Source of the DNA: Eretmocerus hayati
Taxonomy: Eukaryota > Arthropoda > Insecta > Hymenoptera > Aphelinidae
DNA: 64,000 bases
Direction: 5' to 3'
NCBI GenBank assembly: GCA_029851415.1
Contig: CM056744.1
Location: 62,614,172-62,678,171 of the forward strand
The notes below the pieces were generated by a model that was given only the letters and a program-made list of their open reading frames with translations, was not told the DNA's origin and ran no database searches. The position numbers and the translations under genes are program-made. Shown in pieces: positions 52,579 to 63,783 of the stretch. Position 1 is the stretch's first letter. The number at the start of each line of letters is the position of its first letter.

Positions 52579-55500
52579 CTATCTGGTTTTTACACAATCT
52601 CGAATGATGTGTTCTAAACACCCCTGTGCCTCCCCACACATTGTGCATTTTTTCAGCTCCTCACTCAGCCAATATTTGTTCCTTTCCTCGAAATTTCCAC
52701 ATCTTATTCTCGCCACAACCCCGATTTGTACCCCTTGTCTTTGACTAGCTAGGTATTTTGGTACTTGCTCGGTTCTCCAGTATGTGCATCTTGGGTTATA
52801 CTTGGCCTCTCTAAGTTTCCTGTTTGTATCCTGTTTGAAAATATCTTTATATCTTCTATCTAATTCTGCTTCTACATCTTTTTCACAGAGTTCCATCGAT
52901 TCAATTTCCAACTGACTCAAGCCCACATTACCTAAAAATTTCGCCCTCGCAGTATTAAAAAACTCTCCTCCCTTGTCGTTTTCCTTTTCTAAATAACAGG
53001 TTTTGATAAGTCTATCCCCTTCTATCTCTCTTATCCTACTCTCCCACCTATACGCTCTTTTTGCCCATTGTATGTGTAGCTTGTTTATCTTAGTTTCCTC
53101 GTAGACTAGGTACCTTGGGGTGCAGAAATCCAGTTGCAACACCCATCGAAAATAATCCATTTGTATCTTTTCTAACTCCCTCCTTTCCTCCCATCCCCAA
53201 ATTTCCACCCCATATTCCATGACGCTCCTGACTAGATAATCAAATAACTTTTTCCTCCTCTGAAAATCATTTTTTGCAAACCTTTCCCCGAGTCCCCACG
53301 TTTTCTTCGCTGCCACTATTCCCTTCCTTTGTCTGTCCGCAATGTGATCTTTGAAACTGCCTTCACTGTTGAATACAAATCCGAGGTACTTGAAAACCAT
53401 GACTTCCTCGATCCTTTCTTTGTTCCACTTCCAAATTTTTTTTTTACCATTCTTGCCCCTATTAAATACCAAGATCTTCGTTTTAGATATGCTCAAAATC
53501 AGACTCCTATCGTGCAGAAATACTTTCAAAGTACTGAGCATGTCCTGCATCGCCTCCCTGCTTTCTGCTAACAAGACTATGTCGTCGGCATATGCCAAGG
53601 ACCAAATCCTCTTGTTGGAGATCTTGACCCCTCCTATATTCCTCCTCTCAAACTCTCCCTCTAGTCCAGCAATGTAGATACAGAAAAGAAGTGGACTGAG
53701 CACACATCCTTGTCTCAAACCCTTCCCTGTCCAAAACTCTTCTGTTAATTGATCCCCTACCCTTACTCTCACCTTTGTCTCTCTGTATAGTTCCTTAATT
53801 CTTTCTATCAAGCCCTTACTTATCCCTGCCTTTTCCATTATTTCCCATAGTTTATTCCTATCCACTGTATCAAATGCTGCTTTCAAATCGACAAAGGTGG
53901 CATACAGTTTCTTCTTGTTTCTCTTAGCTTTTTGTATCAGGTGATTCAGGATATAGATATTATCCATCGTTGACCTCCCTTTTCTGAAGCCTGCTTGCCC
54001 TTCTGGTAAAATTCCCAAGTTCCTCACTTCTTCTTCTAGTTTCTCTCTGAGTATTTGACTGTACATTTTCTGTGTTGACGTAAGTAGCGAGACCCCCCTG
54101 TAGTTATCGGTTATCTCTGTATCCCCTTTCTTATGTAGTGGTACTATAATAGCCGTGTTCCATTCTTCCGGTATTCCTTCTCCGTTCCAAATATCTGTCA
54201 AAACTTGTACTAATCCACTTTTCAATCCTTGTCCCCCGTAGATCCAGACTTCATTTGTTACCTCGTCTATACCCGCTGCCTTCTTCCTTTTCAGTGATCT
54301 CCATGCTAGCTTCACCTCATACGGTAGGATCTGCCCAGCTTCCTCTTCTTCCTCTACCGCTTGCCTCCCTTCTCCTAACACCCTCTCATCTGCTCCTTCT
54401 AAGAGATCTCGAAAATGATTTTTCCATCTTTCCAAGCCAATGTGGTTCTCTACCATGGCTCTTCTTACTCTGTATCTATTCAGAAATTTCCACACATCAC
54501 CTTCACTCTTGATACCTTTCAATTCTTGCTCTTCCTCTTGTTTGAATTCTCGTTCTCTCTGCTGGCATATTTCCCTCCACTCTCTCCTCTTTGACCAGTA
54601 ATCCTCTCTCGAACCTGCACCTTCTTTCCATGCTCTGTACGCTTTCCTCGCCACTCTCTTTTTCTTAGCGCAATCCTTGTCCCACCATCTCTTCATCCCA
54701 ATCTTCCACTTTTTGCGTGCTTTCAGTTCCTTGAAGTTCCCGGCGCCTTGTATAATCTTCTTCAGCTGTTCCCATTTCTCTTTCACACTGCCTTCAAGTT
54801 CTGGAATCTCTTCAGTCTTTTCTTTGAATCCCAATATTTCATCTACTGACCATGAGAAAACCTTTCTCTTACTTGCTCCTGTATGCATCTCCTGCTCTTG
54901 TTCCGCTCTTCCGACGTATTTTCCTGTCTTGACATATACGCATACAGGCGCATGATCAGATTCGATTCTATCTTCCACTCTGAAGCTATCAACATTCTCC
55001 TCGACCTCACCGTTAACAATGATGTAATCAATGACAGTGCTGCCTCTTGCCCCGACATATGTGAATTCCCCCTGTTCATCCCCTCTCGTCCTCCCATTGA
55101 GTAATTTCCATCCCTTCCTACCTATCAATTTTAACATATTCCTCCCTTCGTTTCCACAAATCTTATCCTTGCTTTTCCTCCTAACCTCGAGCTCCTCGTC
55201 TATCACATAGTCTTCTTGTCCAGTCCTAATATTAAAGTCTCCCCCTATAATGATTCTTCCCTCTCGTAAATAATCCAGATCTTCCCATTCTTTCCAATAT
55301 TTTTCTGCATCACCTGAGTTGTAAACTGACCAGATATTCCAGAGTCCATCCTTGGTGTTCACTGCTGTCCTTATTAATCCTTCGTGCATGATTTCTGTTG
55401 CTTCTAATCCATCGTCACTTCAGTCTCTCTTCACTCGAAATAGAAACCCCCCCTTCGCTCTGCCCTTCCTATGTTCTCTATTGGCTCCTATGATTTTCCA

Positions 55501-55722
55501 GTGAAAGCCTTTAGGAAGTATATTTGCCAGTTTACTCTGATCCTTGTTTTCTACCCATGTTTCAGACAGGCTGATGAAATCTGCAGTTTCTATGTATTTC
55601 CAAAACTCTAGATCCTTACTCCAGAGCCCAGCTATATTCCAAAACAGAAATTTCCTTTTGCCTGAACACCTTCCCTCCATCACTCCCTCCTCCTTTGTGC
55701 CTATGCTGCATTTCTGGGCCAC
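52579..55722 (-). pseudogene. LINE ORF2: APE endonuclease plus RT, single UGA
   Basis: About 1,047 codons in one frame. The endonuclease shows FLFWNIAGLW, ISLSETWVE, IIIGGDFNIRTG, STVIDYIIVN and ESDHAPV. The RT shows GQAGFRKGRSTMDNIY, FVDLKAAFDTV (motif A), GLRQGCVLSPLLF (motif B) and SLAYADDIVLL (motif C). The C-terminus carries a C-x2-C...H finger (CTMCGEAQGCLEHI). The only break is a TGA at 55420-55422 after RVKRD, probably from a CGA codon by CpG decay. All catalytic residues that I can check are present, so this copy is one change from an open frame. Confidence 0.87.
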
Positions 55723-55820
55723 TCGTAGTTTTCCTCTCCATTGTTTCCTTCCTCTCGACTCCTATTTCTCTGCATATCTTCTTCAATTCTTGCCTTTTCC
55801 TCCCATCTTCTCCATCCTCC

Positions 55821-56744
55821 CTAGTAAAAAATCTTGCCTTGCCCAGTTTTCAAATTCCATCCTTGCGTCTTCTTCTCTCTCACCCATCTGTTTGTTTCTT
55901 CTTGCTTTTTCCTGTCTTCATACGATAGATCATTTTCTATGAAAATCTTGGTGCCTCTCAGCAAATTCTTCCTAGCCATCACTTCTTTTTTCATTTCAAG
56001 TCTCTCAAATTTCGCCACTATGACGTTTCCATTTATCCATACCTTTTCTGTCTTCACTTGCAGCTTCAACGCTTCTTGAAATAGTGCCTCTACTTGTTCT
56101 TTCAGGCTCCTACCCTCCTGAATTTCCAATCCTTTTATTACAGCGTTGCAAAATCTGTCTTTCCTTTCTTGCTCTGTGATGATTCTTTTCATTTTCCTAA
56201 CTTCTAATTCAGAAAAAGCGCTCCTGCAACTTCCTGCACTCTTACCACTTTTCAAACTCCATACTGAGTTGGCTCGCGTGTTTGTGCTGCCACCTTCCCC
56301 TGCTTCATTATCGTAGTCGCTAAACTCACCATCCGTCCTTACCGACCGCGCTTCCCTCCATTCTCTCTCCAACACTGCAATTTTATTAATCAACCCATCT
56401 AACTTTTCGTCAAAATCATTCATACGCGAATCGATATCAATTTTCAGCTTTTCAATACTGTTCCTTTCTCTAGCCAATTCTCTCAACTTACCCTGAGTCT
56501 CCGCTCTAAACGCTTCCCATTCTGTCTGCAATACCTTTATTTTTGCTTCCAGCCTCGCTTTTTCTCCATTCTCTGTCACCGTAACCTTTTTCGTAAGAAA
56601 CGTTTTATCCAACGTAGACTGATTCTTCAAAATCCCTCCTTTCTTTGCACTTTTTTCCTCCGCCTTTTCCACACTATTGCTTCTCAGATTCCTAGTGTTT
56701 GTATTGTCTCCCATCCTTGCTTTTCCTTGCTGCATCACATCCAC
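55821..56744 (-). CDS. LINE ORF1: coiled coil and RRM-like domain
   Basis: 307 residues, intact from an ATG. Residues 1-55 are basic and disordered. Residues about 60-130 are a heptad-rich coiled coil (KLRELARERNSIEKLKIDID). Residues about 165-230 include KDRFCNAVIKGLEI, resembling the RRM start of L1 ORF1p. Residues about 230-300 carry IVAKFERLEMKKEVMARKN and IFIENDLSYEDRKKQ, typical of the C-terminal domain. It would bind LINE RNA. Its frame differs from ORF2, separated by about 100 nt, unlike the same-frame LINEs at left. Confidence 0.82.
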   Translation of the reverse strand: MDVMQQGKARMGDNTNTRNLRSNSVEKAEEKSAKKGGILKNQSTLDKTFLTKKVTVTENGEKARLEAKIKVLQTEWEAFRAETQGKLRELARERNSIEKLKIDIDSRMNDFDEKLDGLINKIAVLEREWREARSVRTDGEFSDYDNEAGEGGSTNTRANSVWSLKSGKSAGSCRSAFSELEVRKMKRIITEQERKDRFCNAVIKGLEIQEGRSLKEQVEALFQEALKLQVKTEKVWINGNVIVAKFERLEMKKEVMARKNLLRGTKIFIENDLSYEDRKKQEETNRWVREKKTQGWNLKTGQGKIFY

Positions 56745-57028
56745 ACGTGCGTTATTTCACCCTAACCTCAAACTCACCCGTCCCTCTATTTTCGCTTATA
56801 CCTCCAATCTTACTGGCTAAAAGTCTCTAATTGATTGTCCACCACACTTTTCACAGTTTCTCTATATCACTAGTCACTTTTCGAGTCCAAACTTATATAA
56901 TTGTACCGCAAAAATTACCGGTATTTAGTAGAGCCACCTCGCGCGCGTCCATTCACTCCCACTCCCGCTAACCAAGTCCGTATTTTGTACTATTTTACAA
57001 GAGATATTTCGACAAGTTTTATAAAACG

Positions 57029-57240
57029 ATGGGCCCAACTCAGAAGAAACCTTCAGAGAAAAGTTGTGAAAGGAAAGAAGAAGTGATGAATATCGGTGAA
57101 AAACTCAAAATTTTGGAAATGCTGAAAAAATGAGAAAAGTGGGTTATGTTGCTCGAAATTTCAAAGTCAATGAGTCAACGGTTCGGTCAATTTGTGAGTA
57201 TCAAACACGGATTCGAAGCACTGCTAGTCCCTTACAGAGA
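57029..57240 (+). pseudogene. Tigger transposase N-terminal HTH fragment
   Basis: Begins MGPTQKKPSEKSC. The segment EEVMNIGEKLKILEMLKK...VGYVARNFKVNESTVRSI aligns with the CENP-B-type HTH of the Tigger transposase at 60533-62310 (KKVMNLEQKIQMLDLLRKG..., NFNESTVRSI). A TGA near 57130 replaces the Gly of the K-G-E stretch. The rest of the transposase is missing before the right terminus at 57510. Confidence 0.8.
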
Positions 57241-57512
57241 TTTGTATAAATATACTTGTAGGCGTGCTAGACAATCGAAATTAACTGATTTCTTTAGAAA
57301 ATAGCAATGACTACATCTTTTATAATCGATTTGTAGGTTCACTTGGATGAAGACGAATAAATTCTGATTATGGTCGGGGAAATTGAGCTTCTTCTGTGAG
57401 CTTGTGACGTAACCCCTAATTTCCCATAACAGCAATGTCTTTTCATTCGCGGTTTTCGTATTCGCGGTACTTTACTGATACGTATCTCCGCGAATACGGA
57501 GGGATTCCTGTA

Positions 57513-57902
57513 TGCCGGTTCTCAGTCAAGCAGTAAGCTACTATGTGACTACGACATTTCGGACGGAGTTCGGAGGTCATTCTAATGCCGTGCACTTGCT
57601 TGTGTATGTTCTGTCCGAAATATAGTGGTCACATTGTACATCGCAGTGTCAATTTTCCGTTGCATCTGTACGTCGGGCTCCTACGACTCTCGTTTCGCGC
57701 GACCGTTTCGGTCATCTGATCGTGCACGATTCCACTACTTGAGCGAACGAGCAGACAAGAACTCTCTAACAAAACCAGTTGAACGATACGCCATTCAGTC
57801 TCTCCACGTTAATATGTTAATTTAAAGACCACAAGAGTCGAATTCCCCATCGTATCCTGCCTTGTGGAACAATTATGATATCTGATTTCTCCTCCCTGAC
57901 AG
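57513..57902. other. Intron upstream of the prohibitin-2 exon (inferred)
   Basis: Non-coding. It ends in a pyrimidine-rich acceptor 'ctgatttctcctccctgacag' at 57882-57902. No further prohibitin exon was recognised upstream in the window, so the intron, if real, extends left through the transposons. Confidence 0.5.
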
Positions 57903-58220
57903 GTACTGCCAAGTATTTGCAACGAGGTCTTAAAATCCGTCGTCGCCAAATTCAACGCCTCTCAACTCATCACTCAGAGACAGCAAGTCTCGATGATGGT
58001 GAGGAAAGAATTGACAGAGAGAGCCCGTGATTTCAATATCATCCTGGATGATGTATCAATAACTGAATTGAGTTTCGGCAAAGAATACACTGCTGCTGTT
58101 GAAGCTAAACAGGTCGCTCAACAAGAAGCCCAGCGGGCTGCTTTTGTTGTTGAACGGGCTAAACAAGAAAGACAACAGAAAATAGTTCAGGCTGAAGGTG
58201 AAGCCGAGGCAGCCAAAATG
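57903..58220 (+). CDS. Phb2: Prohibitin-2 internal exon
   Basis: A 318-bp exon, 106 codons, starting [17 protein letters not shown] and ending GEAEAAKM. It is nearly collinear with animal prohibitin-2 across the SPFH domain and the following coiled coil ([28 protein letters not shown] segment reading [18 protein letters not shown]). Prohibitin-2 forms a ring complex with prohibitin-1 in the mitochondrial inner membrane that scaffolds proteases and cristae. Both exon edges are phase 0. The 5' edge is a normal AG acceptor. The 3' edge is a U12-type ATATCCTTT donor. No stop or frameshift interrupts it, so it looks like a functional exon of a long gene rather than a processed copy. Flanking exons were not found in the window. 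Confidence 0.9.
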
Positions 58221-58229
58221 ATATCCTTT
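58221..58229 (+). promoter_or_regulatory. U12-type AT-AC splice donor
   Basis: ATATCCTTT follows the codon AAA-ATG exactly where prohibitin-2 homology ends. It is a perfect match to the minor-spliceosome donor consensus (A/G)TATCCTTT. There is no GT at this boundary, so the major spliceosome could not use it here. Confidence 0.8.
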
Positions 58230-59233
58230 GATATGACAATCATGACTTGCTGAAGTTGGACCGAACTTATCATAGTGATCCATTTGAAGCACCCGTACGA
58301 CGCGACGTCCCCACGGTAACACGCGTTTCACGTCGTTTTTCGAAGAAAAAATACGCCCCTATCCAGAAATACATGGGGAGGGAGATGCTTAGTGTCCCGT
58401 CGCGTTAGAGGCGACAATATGATTATTTCGAATCTGCTTCTCCCGAAATATTGTAAGTCTCAAATGCTAGATCAAAAGGAAGATAGGAAACATTCCGCGG
58501 ATGTCTTTTCACAGCGTATTGCAAACGAGAACACATCATTATCACCTCGCGGATTCTGAAAGAACTTCGAGTATTGAGAAGGCTTCAGCCAAGGGTATCG
58601 TACCAATCGTGGGGCTCCGCGCGCAGGTAGCAGTCCCATTCTCCTTCCACTACACTCCTGACGCTAGGTGTAGGTATACGCTTAGTGCAAGCTCCTATGC
58701 GTCTTATTGCTGCTCTACGCCGCTGCGCGTTGGAATGCTAAATTTTTTTACTTTCACTCGACATTATCACATATTTGATCTGCAACCTATCAATTACTGT
58801 AGATGAATCTCATCAGCAATACTTATTCCACACTGCTCTAGTTTTTCATGTAGCAATGACGGGAAATGAGCGAGTTCTAGAATATACGAGGGTCGTTTGA
58901 GGATTCACGCCCATTAGACGCCATGCTATACCTCGATTTTTCGAAAACGTTTCCCTCGGAAATGAGGCCGGCACCATACCTTTTGAAAAATACTATCCGA
59001 TCAACTGTGATTCCAACTGCAAGGTAGTATTTTTCTCGTGTTTCGATGACGGAATTCACTTGGACGCTGGAGCCTCCTTAGTCAACTTTGATCGGGATCA
59101 TTCCTTGATCTGACGTGACCTTGGCAGGGTAAATGGAGGTCGATGTCGGTGAACGGTGGTTCCAGGAGAAAACAGTACATCAAAAAAAATTGGAATGGAA
59201 TTGTTGATCTTCGGAGCAAGGATGAGCTAGTGA
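58230..59233. other. Probable Phb2 intron sequence, no gene recognised
   Basis: I searched for the next prohibitin-2 residues (LGEALSKNPGY-like) and for a U12 branch-point motif near an AC acceptor and found neither. A frame at 58501-58806 has no recognisable domain. It is probably intron. Confidence 0.45.
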
Positions 59234-60375
59234 TAGATAGATAGATAGATAAACGCTTTATTCTGCCTACAAGCAAAACCAATATGAATACAATCGTTAC
59301 ATATGACTTGTGAAAATAATTTCCAAGGATAAAATAGAGAAAGACAGATTACCTGATACTTATTACTAAAAGAGTATAGAAAATCAACAATTGATATTTT
59401 GTCAGCGCTATTCACAGTCTTGTTTTTATCACAGAGTGATATGTCACTTACATAATAACGGGTAACACAGTCACGACTGTGACAGTTGACAACAAAGTAG
59501 CCTACTCTTCTGCTTGGGAGTGTTCATTCCGAAAAATCTGGGCTTATTGGCGAGTCTTGGGATTCAAGCTTGAGTAAATGAAGTGTCAAAAGGTGTTTGA
59601 ACGATGATTATGAGGATGAGTTGCGTAGGAGGGGCGGGAGAGAGTTCCAGAGCCTCGCGCTACGATACTGAGAGGAGCATCCAGTAATTTTGAGCCTGAC
59701 TCTGGGGATGTTGAGGTCTCTTTCATCACTGCGACTGGTAGGTCTGTGCTGATACTTGTTGAACATTGCTGCCAGGTATTCGGGCTCTTTCATTCTGATA
59801 GCTCTGTACATAAGATTGGCTGCAAAGTATAGTCTACGAGAGTCCGAACGTAGCCAGCACAGACGCTCCCTGTACGGGGTGATATGTTTGGCCCAGCCTG
59901 ATACCAAATATGTATCTCACACATGAGTTATTCAACCGTTGCAGTCGCGATCGTTGTGTTTCACTAGCGTCAAGGTACACTAACGCGCAGTAGTCGAAGT
60001 AAGGTTGTACTAAAGTTTCGACTAGACTTCGGCAAAGAGTCTTTGTGGTACAAGCCCTAGTGAAACGCAGACCATATAGGGCTCTATTGTCTCTCTTTAC
60101 CGCTTGATCGATCTGCGCTTCCCACTCAAATTTACTGTCAAGTGTGACACCGAGACTCACGACGGTGTTACTGATGGGTATCGTTACTCCGCCAGGCATT
60201 CCAACGCGAACCAGACCCATTTCCCAGCAGACGAAGTTTCTGTAACAGTTTGGATGGTGAAATGGTATCAAATGCCTTGCTGAAGTCAAATAGTAACAGT
60301 AGCGTAATCATTTTCCTGTTTTTGGCGAGCCGAATGTCGTCGGTCAATTCTAGCAAGGCTGTCTGAGTACTGCTA

Positions 60376-62581
60376 CAGGCGAACCCCGTTATTCGCGGGG
60401 GATGCGTTCCAGAAAACTTCCGCGAATACCGAATCCGCGAATACGGAAGCGTTGGTCAAGTGGGAAAGAGGGGGATACGTTCCATGACAAGTATATTTTT
60501 CTCAAAAATGTACATTCATCACAAAATAAAATTCATTCAAAAACACTCGGATTCAAGAAATCGGTAATTTTACTCTGTTTCATATGTCTTATGAGGTCTT
60601 TTTGAATTTCTTGATAATCTCGTAGTAGATCTTCACAGCCTCGACGTAATTCCAAACTACGTGATACGATGGGATCGTATTGAAATGCTAGATCAGCTCC
60701 TGCATGGAAATGATTGATAATTTTAGTAACAATCGCGACGGTGAGTGTCGGTTCAACAGATGTTGGCTCTTCGTCATCATTCTCAGTTCCACTTTTAGCC
60801 TCCTCCAGCAATTTCTCCATGTCTCCAGGAGTCAGTGGGCCATCTTCATCAGAGATGAATTGCACCATCTCGGATTCTGAGATGTCATCAAAACCCTCTC
60901 CTCCAACATCTCTTGCAGCGTGGGTCACTCTCTGCACAACGTCGTGAATTGATGGAGACGGAGCCGTCACGATTTCAGGCCAAATTTTGCTCCAACTTGC
61001 ATTGAGAGTGCTGGATTTGATTTCATTCCAACTCTCCTCTACGAATCCAATTGAATGGAGAATATTGAAATCCTTCCAGAAATGGCGCACAGACTGAGAT
61101 CTAACTCCAGTGTTCTCGACCGCTTGCTGATTTGCAACTTGGAGCATTTCTCCGATGACACGTCTCAGATAGTACGCCTTGAATGTTCGAATCACAGTTT
61201 GGTCCATCGGTTGCAAAAGAGACGTCGTGTTAGGGGGTAAGAACATCACCTCAACGTTGGGATGGATGATAGAGATCTACTCCGAATGACTTGGTGCATT
61301 ATCGATCAAGAGTAAAATTTTGGAAGCTAAGTTTTCTCTTTGTAGGAAGTCTTTCACTTCGGGTATGAATGACTGAATGAACCATTCTTCAAAATTTTTC
61401 TTGGTCACCCATGCAGTTTTGTTTGACCTCCAAAATACAGGAAGGTGCTCTTTTCGCTTACCTCTGAGAGGACGAGGTGTTTCAGCTTTGTAAAGTAGCA
61501 TTGGCTTACACTTGAAGGTACCAGATGCATTGGTGCATAGCAGCAATGTGAAGCGATCTTTTGCCGCCTTGAAACCAGAAGCAGTCTTCTCCTCTTGGTT
61601 TAGAAAAGATCTTGCAAGCATTTTCTTCCAATAAAGCCCAGTTTCATCAGCATTAAAAACTTGAGCAGGCACATATCCTTTCTCCACGATGACTTCTTTA
61701 AACTCCTCCGGAAATTTATTGGCTGCTTCGTAATCAGCCGATGCACTCTCCTCTACGATAAAATCCAAATTCACTCGAATGTCGAGATGTATCATATTTT
61801 TTATTCCTTATTTCGAGATAAAATTACTCTAACCTGTGAATTTCACATTATGCAGATGGAATCTTTCACGGTATCTATCAAACCAACCCGGGCTTGCGTT
61901 GAAAGTTTCACCACTAGTTTTTCCGTATTTGTCAGCTACCCACGAATATATAGCTATAGCTTCTTGACGTATTGCTAATGTGCTCAACGGAACTTTTTTA
62001 TACACCATATCTTGTATCCACAGAATCAGCATCTCTTTCATCTTTTCCAGGTTATTATTTCTGCTGATTTTGACTTGTTCAGCGAAGAGCCGAGCTTTTT
62101 TACACTTTCACGAATTTTATCTTCATTATTCCTGATTGATCGAACCGTTGACTCATTGAAGTTAAATCTCCTTGCCACAACTGCGATTTTTTCACCTTTT
62201 CTCAGCAAATCTAGCATCTGAATCTTTTGTTCCAAATTCATTACTTTCTTTTCTCTCTTGAAACCAGATTTTTTTGATACTGGTGTTGATTTTGGAGTAG
62301 TGGGAGCCATCCTTTCACAGAAATTTTGAACCAAAATAGGTTATTGATGTTTATGTTTGAGAATAGTCAGTCGATTGAATGTTGTCACATGTGTTGCCGA
62401 GATTTGGCGTTTGTGTATTGTCAGGGTTGAGAACAGAAAATTCTTGAAATTTTTCTATGCGTTGCACGATCCGCGAATACGAGTGATTCCATCTGCGAAT
62501 ATCGAGAAACGGTATCTTTTCATCATCCGCGAATACGGGTCATCCGCGAGTACGGAATCTGCGAATAACGGGGTTCGCCTG
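60376..62581 (-). mobile_element. Tigger (pogo superfamily) DNA transposon, 2.2 kb
   Basis: Ends CAGGCGAACCCCGTTATTCG and its complement, with TA target sites at 60374-60375 and 62582-62583. Repeated 'cgcgaatac' motifs lie in the subterminal regions. Removing it with one TA rejoins the host LINE. It carries one transposase gene on the minus strand, disrupted by few changes, so the insertion is fairly recent relative to its host LINE. Confidence 0.92.
60533..62310 (-). pseudogene. Tigger transposase (CENP-B/jerky type), disrupted
   Basis: The ATG at 62310 begins MAPTTPKSTPVSKK. An N-terminal HTH (KVMNLEQKIQMLDLLRKG, NFNESTVRSI) is followed by a CENP-B HTH (WVADKYGKTS, FNASPGWFDRYRERF) and a DDE_1 domain with NADETGLYW (first Asp), LLLIDNAPSH (second) and LLQPMDQTVI (third, DDD type), ending KITDFLNPSVFE. 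Lesions are a one-base frameshift near 62040 and a TAG at 61277-61279 just after the second Asp. A 78-bp segment near 61756-61832 breaks the frame but begins GTTAGA and ends TAG, so it could be a short intron; splicing would join FT to EESASAD. Confidence 0.87.
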
Positions 62582-63783
62582 TATGTTGCCGAAAACCGAT
62601 CTGGAGGGAATCAAGCAGACTTTTCTCTTCGAGATACTCCATGAGTTGGTTGTGGGCTATCTTTTCCAGAACCTTGGACAAAAAGCCAAGCTATTGGACA
62701 GAAATCCGAAAGAGCAGAGGGCGCTGTTGTTTTTGTAAATGCAATGAGCTGTGCCTTTCTTTCAAGTCTACGGAGAAATACCTTAAGCAAAGGAGGAGTT
62801 GGAAATCTCGACAATAACATCGCTTATGGCCGGTAGAGCTTCCGCGATCACAGCCTGGAGAATCCCATCCACCTTACGAACTTGTGATGAGGAGTGTTTC
62901 ACAGCTAAGATCACATTAACCTGATTAGTGGGCTCAAACGTGAAGCCTGTGTCATCAGCTGAGGAGACAATTCTCTTCGCCTCTTCAGTAGTCTCGTGAA
63001 GTGAGATGGAAACTCCCGCAAAGTGTGCGTTCAGCTCGTCTGGTGCGAAACCGCGTGATTCTTCTTCCTTGCTCTCAGGTAGGAGGCCGAGGTTGCGCAT
63101 TTCCTTCCATATATCCTTGTGCGTGTCAAGAGTATCAGCGAGATAATCACGAAGGGAAGTATCCAGCTCCTGAGCTGACGCAGCTCGATCTCTCTGCTCG
63201 GTCGAAGAATCTCATTGAGAGAAACCGCGCGACCCATGCGCCGACAACGCCTTTTTGCCGCACGGCATCTCGCAATAAGTAGCTTCAGCTCAGGACCTAT
63301 CCATGGAGCACTATTGTCTCTGGGTTGTACCGTTATTAATGGAGCTAGTAAGTCCGTAGCTACTCATTTAAATCTTTCGCTGCTCCCTCCAGGTCGGTGT
63401 TGGCACTGTCTATGGGTGTCCAGTCCATCTGTTGTAGCTTGTCATTCAAGTTTCCGGGATCGAGGTCTTCATATTTCCGAAACGAGAAAGGTTTCTTCAC
63501 CAGTTTAGGGACGAAGATGTTGATCGTTACGTCAATGAGTGCATGGCCGCCAAAACACGGAAGATGGATGTTATGTGCATAAGTGACAGTATCGTTGTCG
63601 TCGACTAGTATGATGTCAATCTATGTGTAAGAGGTGTGAGTATGGTGTGTAGAGTCATGCTGGACTAGTTGCAAGGACAGTTCGTCTGTCAGTCGTCTGA
63701 CGGTGGTCGCGTCTGTAGACGTGGTTGATAGGTTTGCATTCAGATTTCTCATAATAATTTTTAGACTGAAGTAACTATACAAA

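Larger units (their letters stand above)
52118..56760 (-). mobile_element. APE-type LINE, nearly complete
   Basis: A minus-strand LINE unlike the three families of the left arm. It has a coiled-coil ORF1 (56744-55821) and ORF2 with APE and RT (55722-52579, one nonsense codon). The 3' UTR ends near 'gaataaactttatttatt' (about 52118-52145). The 5' boundary is approximate. The clade is not assigned; an L1-like ORF1 with FVDLKAAFDT and YADDIVLLAES motifs suggests an L1/RTE/Dong-like group. Confidence 0.8.
51449..57510. mobile_element. Tigger-type element shell invaded by a LINE
   Basis: The left end CAGGAATCCCTCCGTATTC (51449) and right end (complement of the same, ending 57510) form good terminal inverted repeats. 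TA lies outside both (51447-51448 and 57511-57512), with internal 'attcgcgg' repeats. Between them lies a separate LINE (about 52118-56760). Only a transposase N-terminus remains (57029-57240), so this is an internally deleted Tigger copy. Treating both ends as one element is an inference from matching termini. Confidence 0.68.
59608..63760 (-). pseudogene. LINE ORF2 endonuclease and RT, multiply broken
   Basis: The endonuclease remnant (63760-63480) reads MRNLNANLSTTSTDATT and ALIDVTINIF. The linker segment (63100-62783) keeps MRNLGLLPESKEEESRGF. RT pieces are TALLELTDDIRL and FDFSKAFDTISPSKL (60356-60250). The YADD region is deleted: sequence jumps near 60230 from the motif-A area to the VVSLGVTLDS block. 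The C-terminal part (59908-59608) includes HITPYRERLCWLRSDSRRLY. There are several frameshifts and stops, plus the Tigger insertion. Confidence 0.82.
59234..63776 (-). mobile_element. CR1/L2-type LINE (family 3), decayed and split by Tigger
   Basis: A minus-strand LINE related to family 1 but with a GATA/TATC-repeat tail (59234-59252) and AATAAA signal (59255-59260). It is interrupted by a Tigger transposon at 60376-62581. It covers the 3' UTR, RT and part of the endonuclease, and is 5'-truncated near 63776. Unlike the left-arm copies it is not in a (GA)n tract. It is much more eroded than the family-1 copies. Confidence 0.85.

Noticed and set aside
58501..58806. Next prohibitin-2 exon or a separate small gene
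   Set aside because: The translation does not match prohibitin-2 and shows no domain.
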